24,551 nucleotides of DNA, taken from a virus. Positions 1-6,965 of this stretch are shown one piece after another. Every line of letters begins with the position of its first letter. The stretch's first letter is position 1. A program made the position numbers and the translations under genes. Below the pieces are notes generated by a model. The model ran no database searches. It saw only the letters and a program-made list of their open reading frames with translations, and was not told where the DNA came from. Location of the stretch: IMG/VR virus record IMGVR_UViG_3300006916_000364, positions 1 to 24,551 of that record. One strand, given 5' to 3'.

Positions 1-52
1 AAGCGCACCATGCGGATGCCAAGCATACCGCGACCTCGAAGAGCGGGTCACT

Positions 53-355
53 ATGCCCGTCATCCCCAAGGATGTAGCCATCGCTATCTTCCGTGAAGGC
101 ATCAAGCAAGGGGTGTATGACGCTTGCGATGAGATTGATAACTCCGACTCCGTCGAGATTGAAGAGAGTGGGTACACAGAAGGTTTTGAGGTGTCGTTCA
201 GCAAGTACGTTGACCTCACCGAACACATTAACACGGACTGGATGCGCGACAAGGTTGGTCAGTACAACGAGGAGTTTGTAGTAGATGCGCTCAAGGGATT
301 GTGTGCAAGCAAGGAGTTCGAGTGCCGCATCCACGGAATCGACAGCAATGACTAA
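53..355 (+). CDS. Hypothetical protein, possibly 5'-truncated by the window edge
   Basis: A 100-residue acidic protein that I do not recognise. The ATG at 53 is the first start codon seen in this frame, but the frame stays open back to position 2 with no stop, and those extra codons include a Cys-Gly-Cys stretch, so the true start may lie outside the window. No signal peptide, membrane segment or known motif is visible. The 3' end overlaps the next gene by 8 bases (ATGACTAA), the dense phage-type packing seen through the whole + strand block, which supports it being a translated early gene. Function unknown. Confidence 0.6.
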   Translation: MPVIPKDVAIAIFREGIKQGVYDACDEIDNSDSVEIEESGYTEGFEVSFSKYVDLTEHINTDWMRDKVGQYNEEFVVDALKGLCASKEFECRIHGIDSND

Positions 356-767
356 GAAAATAGACATAACGCCTGAGGTAATCATCCGCAGGTTACACTT
401 CACACAAGGCAAGACTCCCGAAGAGATTGCTCACATGTGGAGTTTCGAATTGAAATATGTACAACAAATTATTAACACAGAAAAATTTAAAACCATGAAG
501 AAGACAGACATGTCTATCAAGAAGCGCAACAAGCGCATCATGCAGCTCCGCAAAGAGGGCCTCACTCAGGCCGCTATCGCAGACAATGTTGGGTGCAGCA
601 CAAGCACAGTGCAACGTGTCCTCGGTGTACGACCCATTGCGAAGAAGCAGTCTCGCCCAACACCCAAGAAGGTTGTAAAAGCAACAAAGCCAGCAGCAAA
701 TACTGGTTTCGTCACCGAGTACAGTATCTTGTGGGGTGCATTTAAGTTCGTTAAGTCAAGCAAGTGA
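348..767 (+). CDS. Helix-turn-helix DNA-binding protein, probable regulator
   Basis: 139 residues, basic. Two helix-turn-helix-like segments are visible: one near residues 20-41 (TPEEIAHMWSF followed by KYVQQIIN) and a clearer one near 73-93 (LTQAAIADNVGCSTSTVQRV), which has the A-x-x-x-G-x-S-x-x-T-V-x-R pattern of resolvase/transposase-type HTH domains. The tail is rich in Lys, Pro and Ala. I chose the ATG at 348, which overlaps the stop of the previous gene, rather than an in-frame start at 285 that would sit deep inside it. It most likely binds phage or host DNA as a transcription regulator; the target is unknown. The stop overlaps the GTG start of the next gene (GTGA). Confidence 0.65.
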   Translation: MTKKIDITPEVIIRRLHFTQGKTPEEIAHMWSFELKYVQQIINTEKFKTMKKTDMSIKKRNKRIMQLRKEGLTQAAIADNVGCSTSTVQRVLGVRPIAKKQSRPTPKKVVKATKPAANTGFVTEYSILWGAFKFVKSSK

Positions 768-958
768 CAGACGAATACATGGAAGAACTCATGCGCCGCA
801 TCGATAACAAGATGCAGGCGTATGAGCTCTACCGCAGACCACAAGACAAGATGATGCTTGAGTGCATGGTCGCTGACTACGAAGCTAAAATGAAATTAAA
901 ACTACAAGATGAAGCAGAATCAAGTACGCAGATTCAGGGTCAGGTTCCACCTTGGTAA
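764..958 (+). CDS. Small hypothetical protein
   Basis: 64 residues, charged, predicted mostly helical, not recognised. The start is a GTG whose GTGA overlaps the TGA stop of the HTH gene, which suggests translational coupling; an ATG at 779 in the same frame is the alternative. The end overlaps the next gene by 50 bases, more than is usual here, so either this gene's tail or the next gene's early start may be wrong. No motif gives a function. Confidence 0.5.
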   Translation: MTDEYMEELMRRIDNKMQAYELYRRPQDKMMLECMVADYEAKMKLKLQDEAESSTQIQGQVPPW

Positions 959-1316
959 GGGCCCAAACTTTATGCACTGGCAAATCACAGATAAGAAGTC
1001 TGGCATGGCTCGCGAGTACTACGATCCCGACAAGGTTGAGATTGTAATGTACAAGGCCAAGCTTGGCAATCAACCTTCAGCGGCTCGCAAGATATTCGAG
1101 GGTGCAGACAAGACGGTCTGCGCTTGGGTGGATTGCGATGCCATCGACATCAACTATAAGAAATCCCCAAACTTCCAACCCCTTGATACAGAATCTCTTA
1201 CGCAGTACAAGTACAATCCTAGAAAGAATCCTCACTGGTTCACCGACACGGACTTCAACCTCGACAACGAAACATTTCTCAAGCTCACAACAAAACACAA
1301 CAAGATATATGGGTAA
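909..1316 (+). CDS. Hypothetical phage protein
   Basis: 135 residues, not recognised with certainty. The first 70 residues look like an alternating beta-rich domain (RRFRVRFHLGKGPNFMHWQI, then a YYDPDKVEIVM strand) followed by an A-x-K-I-F-x-G-A-D-K-T-V-C-A-W segment. The ATG at 909 is favoured because the RFRVRFHL strand lies upstream of the alternative ATG at 972; the 972 start has a purine-rich AAGGG about ten bases before it and would remove the overlap with the preceding gene. The stop overlaps the next start (ATGGGTAA). Lies among small early genes. Confidence 0.6.
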   Translation: MKQNQVRRFRVRFHLGKGPNFMHWQITDKKSGMAREYYDPDKVEIVMYKAKLGNQPSAARKIFEGADKTVCAWVDCDAIDINYKKSPNFQPLDTESLTQYKYNPRKNPHWFTDTDFNLDNETFLKLTTKHNKIYG

Positions 1317-1677
1317 CGCACTATTCTCCCTCAGCGCATATCGCAAGAACACCATGTGGATGTTCGACGACGAATCACGAGACATCAAAGAAGAGCCCTT
1401 CGTTGCTGGGGCAGACATCATGTTCGACCTCATGAGTGGTCGTTCAGTTGACCCAACAGTCGACAGGTGTGACGTTGTCTTCGGAGCTACACCTATTCCA
1501 GACTACGATGTACACGTTCGTCTCGACGGTAACGACGGACACGACGGACACTACTATGTCGTCAATGAGTTCAAAGACTATCCAGACGTAGAGACGTTCA
1601 GGTTCTGGCTGTGCCCTGCTCTGCTTGCGTTCTTCGATGAGGCCCCGCGCAACATCTATGTAAAGGTTCAGTCATGA
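1309..1677 (+). CDS. DUF6717-like hypothetical protein
   Basis: 122 residues. The layout (an opening strand and W-x-F-D-D near residues 16-20, an EEPFVAGAD segment near 28-36, a central V-F-G-A-T-P-I-P-D-Y, then W-L-C-P-A-L-L followed by EAPRNIYVKV at the end) resembles, from memory, the family of unknown function DUF6717; I could not search to confirm this. A 9-base direct repeat at 1534-1551 encodes DGH twice, giving a small His/Asp-rich loop. The start at 1309 overlaps the previous stop and was preferred to the in-frame ATG at 1063 deep in that gene. No enzymatic motif is evident. Confidence 0.6.
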   Translation: MGNALFSLSAYRKNTMWMFDDESRDIKEEPFVAGADIMFDLMSGRSVDPTVDRCDVVFGATPIPDYDVHVRLDGNDGHDGHYYVVNEFKDYPDVETFRFWLCPALLAFFDEAPRNIYVKVQS

Positions 1678-1808
1678 ACAAGAAGCAGTCTAAGTCAGCG
1701 CACCTTGGTCACCCCAAGAATGAGCACACACCACGAGCACGGCGGCGCAAGATGCGTCGTCTGCTCGACAAATATTTCCCTGTGAAAAAGAATGACGATG
1801 AAGTATGA
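1674..1808 (+). CDS. Very small basic protein (44 aa)
   Basis: A 44-residue, strongly basic reading frame starting with an ATGA overlap on the previous stop and ending inside the start of the next gene. The centre is Arg-rich (PRARRRKMRRLLDKYF), compatible with nucleic-acid binding, but no family is recognised. Support for coding comes only from its overlap geometry at both ends and from filling what would otherwise be a 120-base gap in a block with almost no gaps. Function unknown. Confidence 0.45.
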   Translation: MNKKQSKSAHLGHPKNEHTPRARRRKMRRLLDKYFPVKKNDDEV

Positions 1809-2211
1809 CGCACAATTTGCGCGACTCAAGATGAAGGCGATTGAATATCAGCCAAATGAATCGCTTGACATTACAGCAGACATAGAGATTGAAGCAGTTG
1901 ATGTTGCTCGGCGTATGATTCTTGCTGACCTCGAAGAGTATGGTGCCAAAGATTTCCTGAATCAAAAGCCATCGGATATATCTGGCTGCTTTACCTCTAT
2001 GGTCATGGACACATCCGCAGAACAGCTCGACACGATCATCCTCAACAAGGACGCAGAGGATGCCCTCGATGAGCTGGGACTTGGGGAGGAGCAGAGTCGC
2101 ATCGATATGGTTGACGTAGCCATAGCCCTTCACAACAACTACTCCAAGGGCATGGTGATACTATCACACTACCTGCTCATCTTTGAATACCTAAAAGAAT
2201 CAGATGATTGA
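1792..2211 (+). CDS. Hypothetical protein
   Basis: 139 residues, acidic, probably mainly alpha-helical. No recognised motif, signal peptide or clear membrane segment; the last 25 residues are hydrophobic (MVILSHYLLIF) but too short and interrupted for a confident membrane helix. Two starts are possible, ATG at 1792 and ATG at 1798, which differ by two residues. It overlaps the preceding small basic gene and the next gene (8 bases), so it belongs to the same operon. Function unknown. Confidence 0.6.
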   Translation: MTMKYDAQFARLKMKAIEYQPNESLDITADIEIEAVDVARRMILADLEEYGAKDFLNQKPSDISGCFTSMVMDTSAEQLDTIILNKDAEDALDELGLGEEQSRIDMVDVAIALHNNYSKGMVILSHYLLIFEYLKESDD

Positions 2212-2659
2212 TTTCCTAAATGCAGTCAAGAAAGAATATGAATCACGCCTCGACGTAAGGGTGGAGGACAACCGCCTCCGAGAAAATGTTGAGCATAGGG
2301 CTGCCGTATCTAATGCGTGTCGCCCCTTCTCCACATACAAGGACTTGGGCAGGCTGTGGGGTAGAGACCACGCAACAGTAGTGCATTACCGAAAGGAGCA
2401 CGAGGGTATGCTTAAGTTCTCTCCCGCATACCGAGCCAAGTACGGTGTGGCCCTAGCTAGTGTTCAGCAAGTGTCCCTTGAGATGGGTGTTAACCCATTG
2501 AGTAACACGTACATGAATGGCGAGCAACAGCTTAAAATCCTCGACGACATCCTCGAATGGGTCGGTGAGCTAAGGGAAAAAGTTGTTGAAAGTCTTGACA
2601 AATCCATGGGGCGATCGTATCTTAGCGACGCCGAAGTTCTTACTGAAACCGAAAACTAA
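2204..2659 (+). CDS. Protein with DnaA domain IV-like DNA-binding segment
   Basis: 151 residues. Residues 40-64 read as the end of a DnaA C-terminal domain: a short helix (FSTYKDLGRLW) followed by GRDHATVVHYRK, which matches the DnaA signature GRDHTTVxxA closely. In DnaA this helix-turn-helix recognises DnaA boxes. There is no AAA+ ATPase part, so this cannot be a full initiator; it is a stand-alone box-binding or related DNA-binding protein. The second half (residues 75-151) is helical and unrecognised. It sits directly before the annealing protein and exonuclease, suggesting a role in replication initiation or control, but that is inference. A distant TrfB/DnaA-like regulator is the alternative. 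Confidence 0.7.
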   Translation: MIDFLNAVKKEYESRLDVRVEDNRLRENVEHRAAVSNACRPFSTYKDLGRLWGRDHATVVHYRKEHEGMLKFSPAYRAKYGVALASVQQVSLEMGVNPLSNTYMNGEQQLKILDDILEWVGELREKVVESLDKSMGRSYLSDAEVLTETEN

Positions 2660-2669
2660 TTTAATTCAC

Positions 2670-3224
2670 ATGTCCAACTACAAGTTCAAGACCACGAACA
2701 TTCGTGGCAAGCAGTACGTTGAAGTCAACGAACGCATCAAGTTCTTCCGTCAAGAAGAGCAGTACAAAAACTGGGGTATCCTCACAGAGTTCCCCGTCCT
2801 TGACTCCGAGCAATGCCTCTGCCTCTGCACCATCACCACACCCGAGGGTCAGATCGTAGCACAGGGCCACGCTCACGAAGAGAAGGGCTCGTCTAACATC
2901 AACAAAACTTCCTATGTCGAAAACTGTGAGACCTCCGCTGTCGGTCGAGCCTTGGCCATGCTCGGAATCGGAATCGATACCTCTATCGCCTCCGCCAACG
3001 AAGTCGAAGAAGCCATCGCCAAGCAGCAGGAGCTGGTCGACAATCCTATTGTACAGAAGCTTTCGAAGAAACTCGACGCGCCAGTAGAGAACATCATGGA
3101 TAAGGCGGTGTCTTACATCAAGGCTTCGTCAGACAAGCAGAAAGCTTTCGACTCCGTGATGAAGAAGTACGAGTCTCAACTCACGGAAAAGCAAGTAGCC
3201 GGACTCAAGAAGTTCGTGCGATGA
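2670..3224 (+). CDS. Probable single-strand annealing protein (ERF-like recombinase)
   Basis: 184 residues. The stretch at residues 79-103 (NKTSYVENCETSAVGRALAM then LGIGID) is the hallmark I associate with phage ERF/Rad52-like annealing proteins and their relatives; the N-terminal part (GKQYVEVNERIKFF, then a beta-rich region) fits the same fold, and the C-terminal third is a Lys-rich helical region that could contact DNA or the partner nuclease. These proteins anneal complementary single strands during phage recombination and usually work with a 5'-3' exonuclease and an SSB, both of which are encoded just downstream. The start at 2670 is the natural one; an in-frame ATG at 2583 falls inside the previous gene. 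The 3' end overlaps the next gene by ATGA. Confidence 0.7.
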   Translation: MSNYKFKTTNIRGKQYVEVNERIKFFRQEEQYKNWGILTEFPVLDSEQCLCLCTITTPEGQIVAQGHAHEEKGSSNINKTSYVENCETSAVGRALAMLGIGIDTSIASANEVEEAIAKQQELVDNPIVQKLSKKLDAPVENIMDKAVSYIKASSDKQKAFDSVMKKYESQLTEKQVAGLKKFVR

Positions 3225-3511
3225 GCAGAGACATCAGCATCAACAACAACGGGATCATTGTGCCCGTTAAGAACACAGGCAAGTCTACCAAGCTCATCCC
3301 TTGGTCTATGGTAGAGAAGACGCCTGTTCACCCAGCTATTCGTCACTGTCGAGCGCCACGGTACAACGTGGATGTCTACTTGGTAGAGAAGACTATCAAT
3401 GGCAACAAGCTTAAGCAAGCATACAAGACTGAAAAGGATGCGATGCTGGCTCTCGACAAGTTTCTGATTAAGCACGGCATGGAGCCGCGCCATATCTTGA
3501 AGCGCAAATGA
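3221..3511 (+). CDS. Hypothetical protein between annealing protein and exonuclease
   Basis: 96 residues, basic. Not recognised. It has a beta-rich centre (YNVDVYLVEKT) followed by a helix (KDAMLALDKFLIKHG). Both ends overlap neighbours by four bases (ATGA at each side), so it is translationally linked to the recombination pair. It could be an accessory factor for that pair, but nothing in its sequence shows this. Confidence 0.6.
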   Translation: MSRDISINNNGIIVPVKNTGKSTKLIPWSMVEKTPVHPAIRHCRAPRYNVDVYLVEKTINGNKLKQAYKTEKDAMLALDKFLIKHGMEPRHILKRK

Positions 3512-4272
3512 ATATGCGTGAGCAGCTACAGGAGCGGGTGGGTAAGCCCCACCTCTCCTACTCTTCTCTCAAGTACGCTCTTGGGGACATGCGTCTCTGG
3601 GAGATGTACATGCGGGGACAGCTAAAGAAAGAGTCCGAGGCTTTGTACTTCGGAAGTCTTTACGACATGCTCTTGTTTGAACCTGAGAAAGCACATGACA
3701 CTTACTTTGTATTGGACGATTATGACATCGTTACTTCTATCGGCGGCAAGTATCCTCGTAGTACTAAACGTTACAAGGAGTGGAAAGCCGAAGCCATCCA
3801 AGCCAATGAGGGCAAAGAGCTGGCGTCGCAAGAGGACTGGAAGAAAGCGCATGAGATGATCCAGCGCCTGAAGGACTGCGGGTTGTACGACAGGCGGTTT
3901 GCAGGTGGCAAGTATCAGGTGGAGTTCAATGTAGATTACGATGGTGTCCCGCTCAAGGGATTCCTCGACTGTTTGCAAGACGACTTCATCGTAGACTCCA
4001 AGTCATCACGTTCAATCGACAAGTTCCGATATGACGTGCGCTCATTCAGCTACGACATCCAAGCGTATGTGTACACCAAGGTCTTTGATATCCCAGAGTT
4101 CTGGTGGGTCGTGCAAGAGAAGGCTTACCCCTTCTATCCTGCCGACGTAAAGTGTTCAGAAGAAACACTCTTCAATGGAGAGATGAAGTTTCATCAAGCG
4201 TTAGAGAACATCAAAAACTATCTCGATGGAAACACAGAGACAGTGGCCCACTACGCCGAGTTTGTTGTCTAA
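3508..4272 (+). CDS. PD-(D/E)XK exonuclease, RecE/RecB-like
   Basis: 254 residues. An N-terminal HLSYSSLKYAL motif and FGSLYDMLLFEPE (about residues 50-62) match the opening of DUF3799/exodeoxyribonuclease VIII-type phage nucleases. The catalytic core is visible as D154 in GFLDCL, D163-S-K165 in the next strand (the D-x-K of PD-(D/E)XK), and the downstream helix YDIQAYVY with Q185, the Q-x-x-x-Y motif typical of RecB-family nucleases. Such enzymes resect 5' ends of dsDNA to give 3' single strands for an annealing protein. Location one gene after the ERF-like protein and one gap before the SSB-like gene makes a lambda Red/RecET-type recombination set likely. Length fits the family. Confidence 0.8.
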   Translation: MNMREQLQERVGKPHLSYSSLKYALGDMRLWEMYMRGQLKKESEALYFGSLYDMLLFEPEKAHDTYFVLDDYDIVTSIGGKYPRSTKRYKEWKAEAIQANEGKELASQEDWKKAHEMIQRLKDCGLYDRRFAGGKYQVEFNVDYDGVPLKGFLDCLQDDFIVDSKSSRSIDKFRYDVRSFSYDIQAYVYTKVFDIPEFWWVVQEKAYPFYPADVKCSEETLFNGEMKFHQALENIKNYLDGNTETVAHYAEFVV

Positions 4273-4342
4273 CAAAGACAAGTTTGTAGTTACAATCTTG
4301 TATATCATTTGGCTCTTTTTGTAAACCTATAATTTTTTTCTC
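4273..4342 (+). promoter_or_regulatory. AT-rich gap with possible promoter before the SSB-like gene
   Basis: This 70-base gap is one of only three real gaps in the + strand block. It contains TTTG at 4283-4286 and, 17 bases later, ATCATTTG at 4304-4311, which matches the Bacteroidota -7 consensus TAnnTTTG at six of eight positions. A poly-T run (4333-4339) lies just before the start codon. A promoter giving strong expression of the SSB-like protein would make sense, but the match is imperfect. Confidence 0.3.
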
Positions 4343-4642
4343 ATGAGCGATAAGCAATATGATTCAGTACTCGTAGGGTACGCCGAAGAACCTCGTTACA
4401 ACGACAACGGGGAGTTGATTTCTTGGAACGTCCGCTTCAAGGACAACGAACTCACCGAGATGGTAGAGAAGTACGCAACCTCTCGCAACGAGCAGGGGCA
4501 AGGCGGTAACCTCTACGTCACGCTGTTCATGTCCAAGAACGGCAAGGCATGCTGCCGTGTGTTCGATCCGAACAGTGCAGCTGCCAAGGCCAAGCGTGCA
4601 GAGAAAGCTGCCACGCAAGAGGCTGATGAAGTCCCGTTCTAA
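4343..4642 (+). CDS. Small SSB-like single-stranded DNA-binding protein
   Basis: 99 residues. The protein ends in EADEVPF, an acidic tip with terminal Pro-Phe as in bacterial SSB (DDDIPF), the peptide that docks partner proteins such as nucleases and helicases. The body is small and beta-rich (YDSVLVGYAEEPRYND..., SWNVRFKDNEL, NLYVTLFMSKNGKACCRVF), compatible with one OB fold. It follows the exonuclease and precedes the primase-helicase, the expected setting. Preceded by its own 70-base AT-rich gap, which suggests separate expression. The body does not obviously match classical SSB, so the call rests on the tip, size and context. Confidence 0.65.
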   Translation: MSDKQYDSVLVGYAEEPRYNDNGELISWNVRFKDNELTEMVEKYATSRNEQGQGGNLYVTLFMSKNGKACCRVFDPNSAAAKAKRAEKAATQEADEVPF

Positions 4643-4928
4643 GGGAGCACCTATCTACTACATGACCGCTCGTGTCGCCTTCAAGAAACGGAAGGTTGTA
4701 CACGAGCGTGTTGTGTGGATAGTGTCTGTGTTTGATACTCCTCATGATATCGCTTCCTATGATTCCAAAACCATGCACCGACTAGCTGAAGAGCTATACG
4801 GAAAGAACGCTAAGTCAGAGAAGCAAATTATCATCAGGGATATTGAATCAAAAAAGTTTATTTCACACTCAACACTAACGTATGATGAGCACAAGAAACA
4901 AAATCAAAGCAAAGTGCAAGCAGCTTGA
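4626..4928 (+). CDS. Hypothetical protein
   Basis: 100 residues from the ATG at 4626, basic and not recognised. The start overlaps the SSB-like gene by 17 bases; the alternative ATG at 4662 (MTARVAFKKRK) would leave a 19-base gap and removes twelve residues, and a purine-rich AAGGGAG lies 15 bases upstream of it, so the shorter form is quite possible. The body looks beta-rich with a central helix (TMHRLAEELYG). It overlaps the next gene by 47 bases. Function unknown. Confidence 0.5.
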   Translation: MKSRSKGAPIYYMTARVAFKKRKVVHERVVWIVSVFDTPHDIASYDSKTMHRLAEELYGKNAKSEKQIIIRDIESKKFISHSTLTYDEHKKQNQSKVQAA

Positions 4929-5250
4929 AGACCTTCTGCTTATGAAGAACGCCAAGTATGGTGACGCTGCACTTGAACCCATGAACGTCTTCTCTAAGGC
5001 CAATGCCGTATCAGGCATCAAGGTTCGCATAGACGACAAGCTCAAGCGCATTATGAATGCCGGCATTGTAGATGACACGGAGGATACACTACAAGACTTG
5101 GCCGGATACCTCATCCTCCTTATGATTGCGAAAGAAAATGAAAGTAACGATATTCAAAAACGTCTACGACAAGACTTCACCTCATCACATTCAGCTAGCG
5201 ACAGCACTGCAAAGAATACAGAGTGGGAAGTCCAGTACACTGGTGTCTGA
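4882..5250 (+). CDS. DUF1599-like / nucleotide-modification-associated small protein
   Basis: 122 residues. The segment from residue 22 to 83 (KNAKYGDAALEPMNVFSKA, then IKVRIDDKLKRI, then EDTLQDLAGYLILLMIA) has the order of conserved elements I know from DUF1599-type (nucleotide-modification-associated) and related all-alpha NTP pyrophosphatase-like phage proteins: K-x-x-x-Y-G-x, a central R-x-x-D-K helix and a final D-x-x-G/N-Y helix with acidic residues. A role in nucleotide metabolism is plausible; the match is from memory. The last 40 residues are Ser/Thr-rich and overlap the primase-helicase by 113 bases in another frame, an unusually long overlap that may mean the tail is not conserved. 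Confidence 0.55.
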   Translation: MMSTRNKIKAKCKQLEDLLLMKNAKYGDAALEPMNVFSKANAVSGIKVRIDDKLKRIMNAGIVDDTEDTLQDLAGYLILLMIAKENESNDIQKRLRQDFTSSHSASDSTAKNTEWEVQYTGV

Positions 5251-6934
5251 CGTACGTGATGGCAGAAAAGAAAAGAAGCTTGAGCTCCCCGTTGTTTGTT
5301 TCAGCGGGGAGTTTTCGTCTCGTGCCGACGATGCGCTCTTCGAGCATAGCGGATTCATTGTGCTCGACTTTGACCACGTGGATGTTGATGCGACGAAGCG
5401 GTCCCTTGCCACGGATGATTACATTTATTCATGTTGGACTTCCCCGTCTGGCCACGGCGTCAAGGCGCTGGTTAAGATCACACATCCTGAGCGCCATCGC
5501 GATCACTTCCGCGCCCTTGTAAAGTACTTCGAGAGACAGCATGGGCTGGAGGTTGACGACTCAGGCATCAATGAATCCCGTGCGTGCTTCGAGTCGTACG
5601 ACCCAGACATCATCATCAAGGATGAGTACAAGAAGTTCGGCCACTTCACAACGGAGCATGCCGAGGCTCAGGTTCCAACGAACGAAGCTTACGACCACAC
5701 AGACTACATGAAGCTCAACCTTGCCTGTCGTATGATTAGGCAAGCCGAGGATGGTGAGAAGCACAAGATGCTCGTCAAGGCTGCCCGCCTATGCGGTGGG
5801 TACATAGCCGCTGGGCGTATGGAGGAGGACGAAGTGGTCAGAGTGTTGCACCGAGAGATATGCAAGAGAGACGTAGAGTCTGAATCTCATGCCTTGAACA
5901 CAATCCTCGATGCCATCAACATGGGCAGGGATATGCCTATCCGTGAGCTCATTGATGAAGAGAAGTCTGTTCAGCGTGAGATGCTTATCAATGATGGGGA
6001 CATGTCCTTCATCTCTTCCGATGACGAAGACTTCCGATGGATCGACGACTACTCGCAGGGTATGATTGAGATTGGCTTGGACACTGGCGACCCTCGTCTC
6101 GATGAGAACTTCAGGTACAAGAAGGAGTTTGTGATTGTCAATGGCCACTCCAACGTAGGCAAGACAACGACTATGCTGTACTTGATTGCCAACTCAGCTA
6201 TCAGGCACGGATGGAAGTGGGTTATCTACTCTTCGGAGAACAGAACCGCATCCGTTAAGATGTCATTGATGCAGTTTGCAATGGACAAGAAGGTAGCAGA
6301 CATGTCTTATTTCGAGCGTAAGCAGGCGTACAAATGGGTACAGGATCACTTCGTTGTCATCAACAACAGCCAAGTGTACAGCTACGCAGACATCATCCTA
6401 TTCATGGAGAAGGTGATGAGGCAGCAACCTGTCGATGCGATCTTCGTAGATCCTTACAACTCATTGAAGTTAGACATGAAGAACTCAAGCATTGGTGTAC
6501 ATGACTACCACTATGAGGCTGCTAGTGAGTTCCTTACGTTCAGCAAGGCCAACAACGTGGCGGTGTGGTTGAACATGCACGCTGTCACTGAGGCTCAACG
6601 ACGCAAGGGTCCAGACGGTTTGCCCGTGGCTCCTTACGCTGAGGATACAGAGGGTGGTGGAAAGTTCGTAAACAGAGCGGATTGCTTCATGACAATTCAC
6701 CGAAAGGTTCAAGCAATGGACCCTGAGATACGGAAAATGAGTGAGTTACATGTCCGTAAGGTAAGAGAGGTGGAGACTGGTGGCGCACCAACCGCGCTAG
6801 AAGATCCATACTGCCTCGTCATGAATCTTTCCCACACTGGATTCACAACCCGCATAGGACAAAGGGCTCTGTTTCAGCCTATTACATTTAAGGAGCAGAC
6901 TGCAATGCCAATAAACATGCAGTTCCTTAGTTGA
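5138..6934 (+). CDS. Primase-helicase fusion (VirE_N/BT4734-like primase domain plus RecA-type helicase)
   Basis: 598 residues. The N-terminal part resembles the BT4734/VirE_N domain found in Bacteroidota mobile-element primases, with archaeo-eukaryotic-primase-like motifs: D77-F-D79 in a hydrophobic strand, S104-G-H106 in SPSGHGVKALV, and NESRACFESYDPDI soon after. The C-terminal part is a RecA-fold ATPase: Walker A GHSNVGKT at residues 336-343, Walker B around D438 (DAIFVDPYNS), and NMHAVTEAQRR plus a GGGKFVNRAD segment as in DnaB-type helicases. One polypeptide would thus prime and unwind at the fork. The ATG at 5138 is chosen; a TTG four codons upstream is possible. This is the central replication gene of the window. 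Confidence 0.8.
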   Translation: MKVTIFKNVYDKTSPHHIQLATALQRIQSGKSSTLVSDVRDGRKEKKLELPVVCFSGEFSSRADDALFEHSGFIVLDFDHVDVDATKRSLATDDYIYSCWTSPSGHGVKALVKITHPERHRDHFRALVKYFERQHGLEVDDSGINESRACFESYDPDIIIKDEYKKFGHFTTEHAEAQVPTNEAYDHTDYMKLNLACRMIRQAEDGEKHKMLVKAARLCGGYIAAGRMEEDEVVRVLHREICKRDVESESHALNTILDAINMGRDMPIRELIDEEKSVQREMLINDGDMSFISSDDEDFRWIDDYSQGMIEIGLDTGDPRLDENFRYKKEFVIVNGHSNVGKTTTMLYLIANSAIRHGWKWVIYSSENRTASVKMSLMQFAMDKKVADMSYFERKQAYKWVQDHFVVINNSQVYSYADIILFMEKVMRQQPVDAIFVDPYNSLKLDMKNSSIGVHDYHYEAASEFLTFSKANNVAVWLNMHAVTEAQRRKGPDGLPVAPYAEDTEGGGKFVNRADCFMTIHRKVQAMDPEIRKMSELHVRKVREVETGGAPTALEDPYCLVMNLSHTGFTTRIGQRALFQPITFKEQTAMPINMQFLS

Positions 6935-6965
6935 CATTTGAAATTTTGTTTGGTAACTTCGTCAA
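6931..6965 (+). promoter_or_regulatory. Possible promoter before the resolvase gene
   Basis: A short AT-rich gap holds TAACTTCG at 6954-6961, seven of eight positions of TAnnTTTG, with TTGA at 6931-6934 nineteen bases upstream (overlapping the stop of the primase-helicase). If used, the transcript would begin at or just before the ATG at 6966 and be almost leaderless. Confidence 0.35.

Noticed and set aside
1534-1551. Direct repeat GACGGACAC x2 considered as a CRISPR-like or mobile-element repeat.
   Set aside because: Only two adjacent 9-base copies within a coding gene, encoding DGHDGH; no spacers or further copies.
1690-2133. A 147-codon open frame on the - strand across the small early genes.
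   Set aside because: It lies antisense to three coupled + strand genes and encodes no recognisable protein features.
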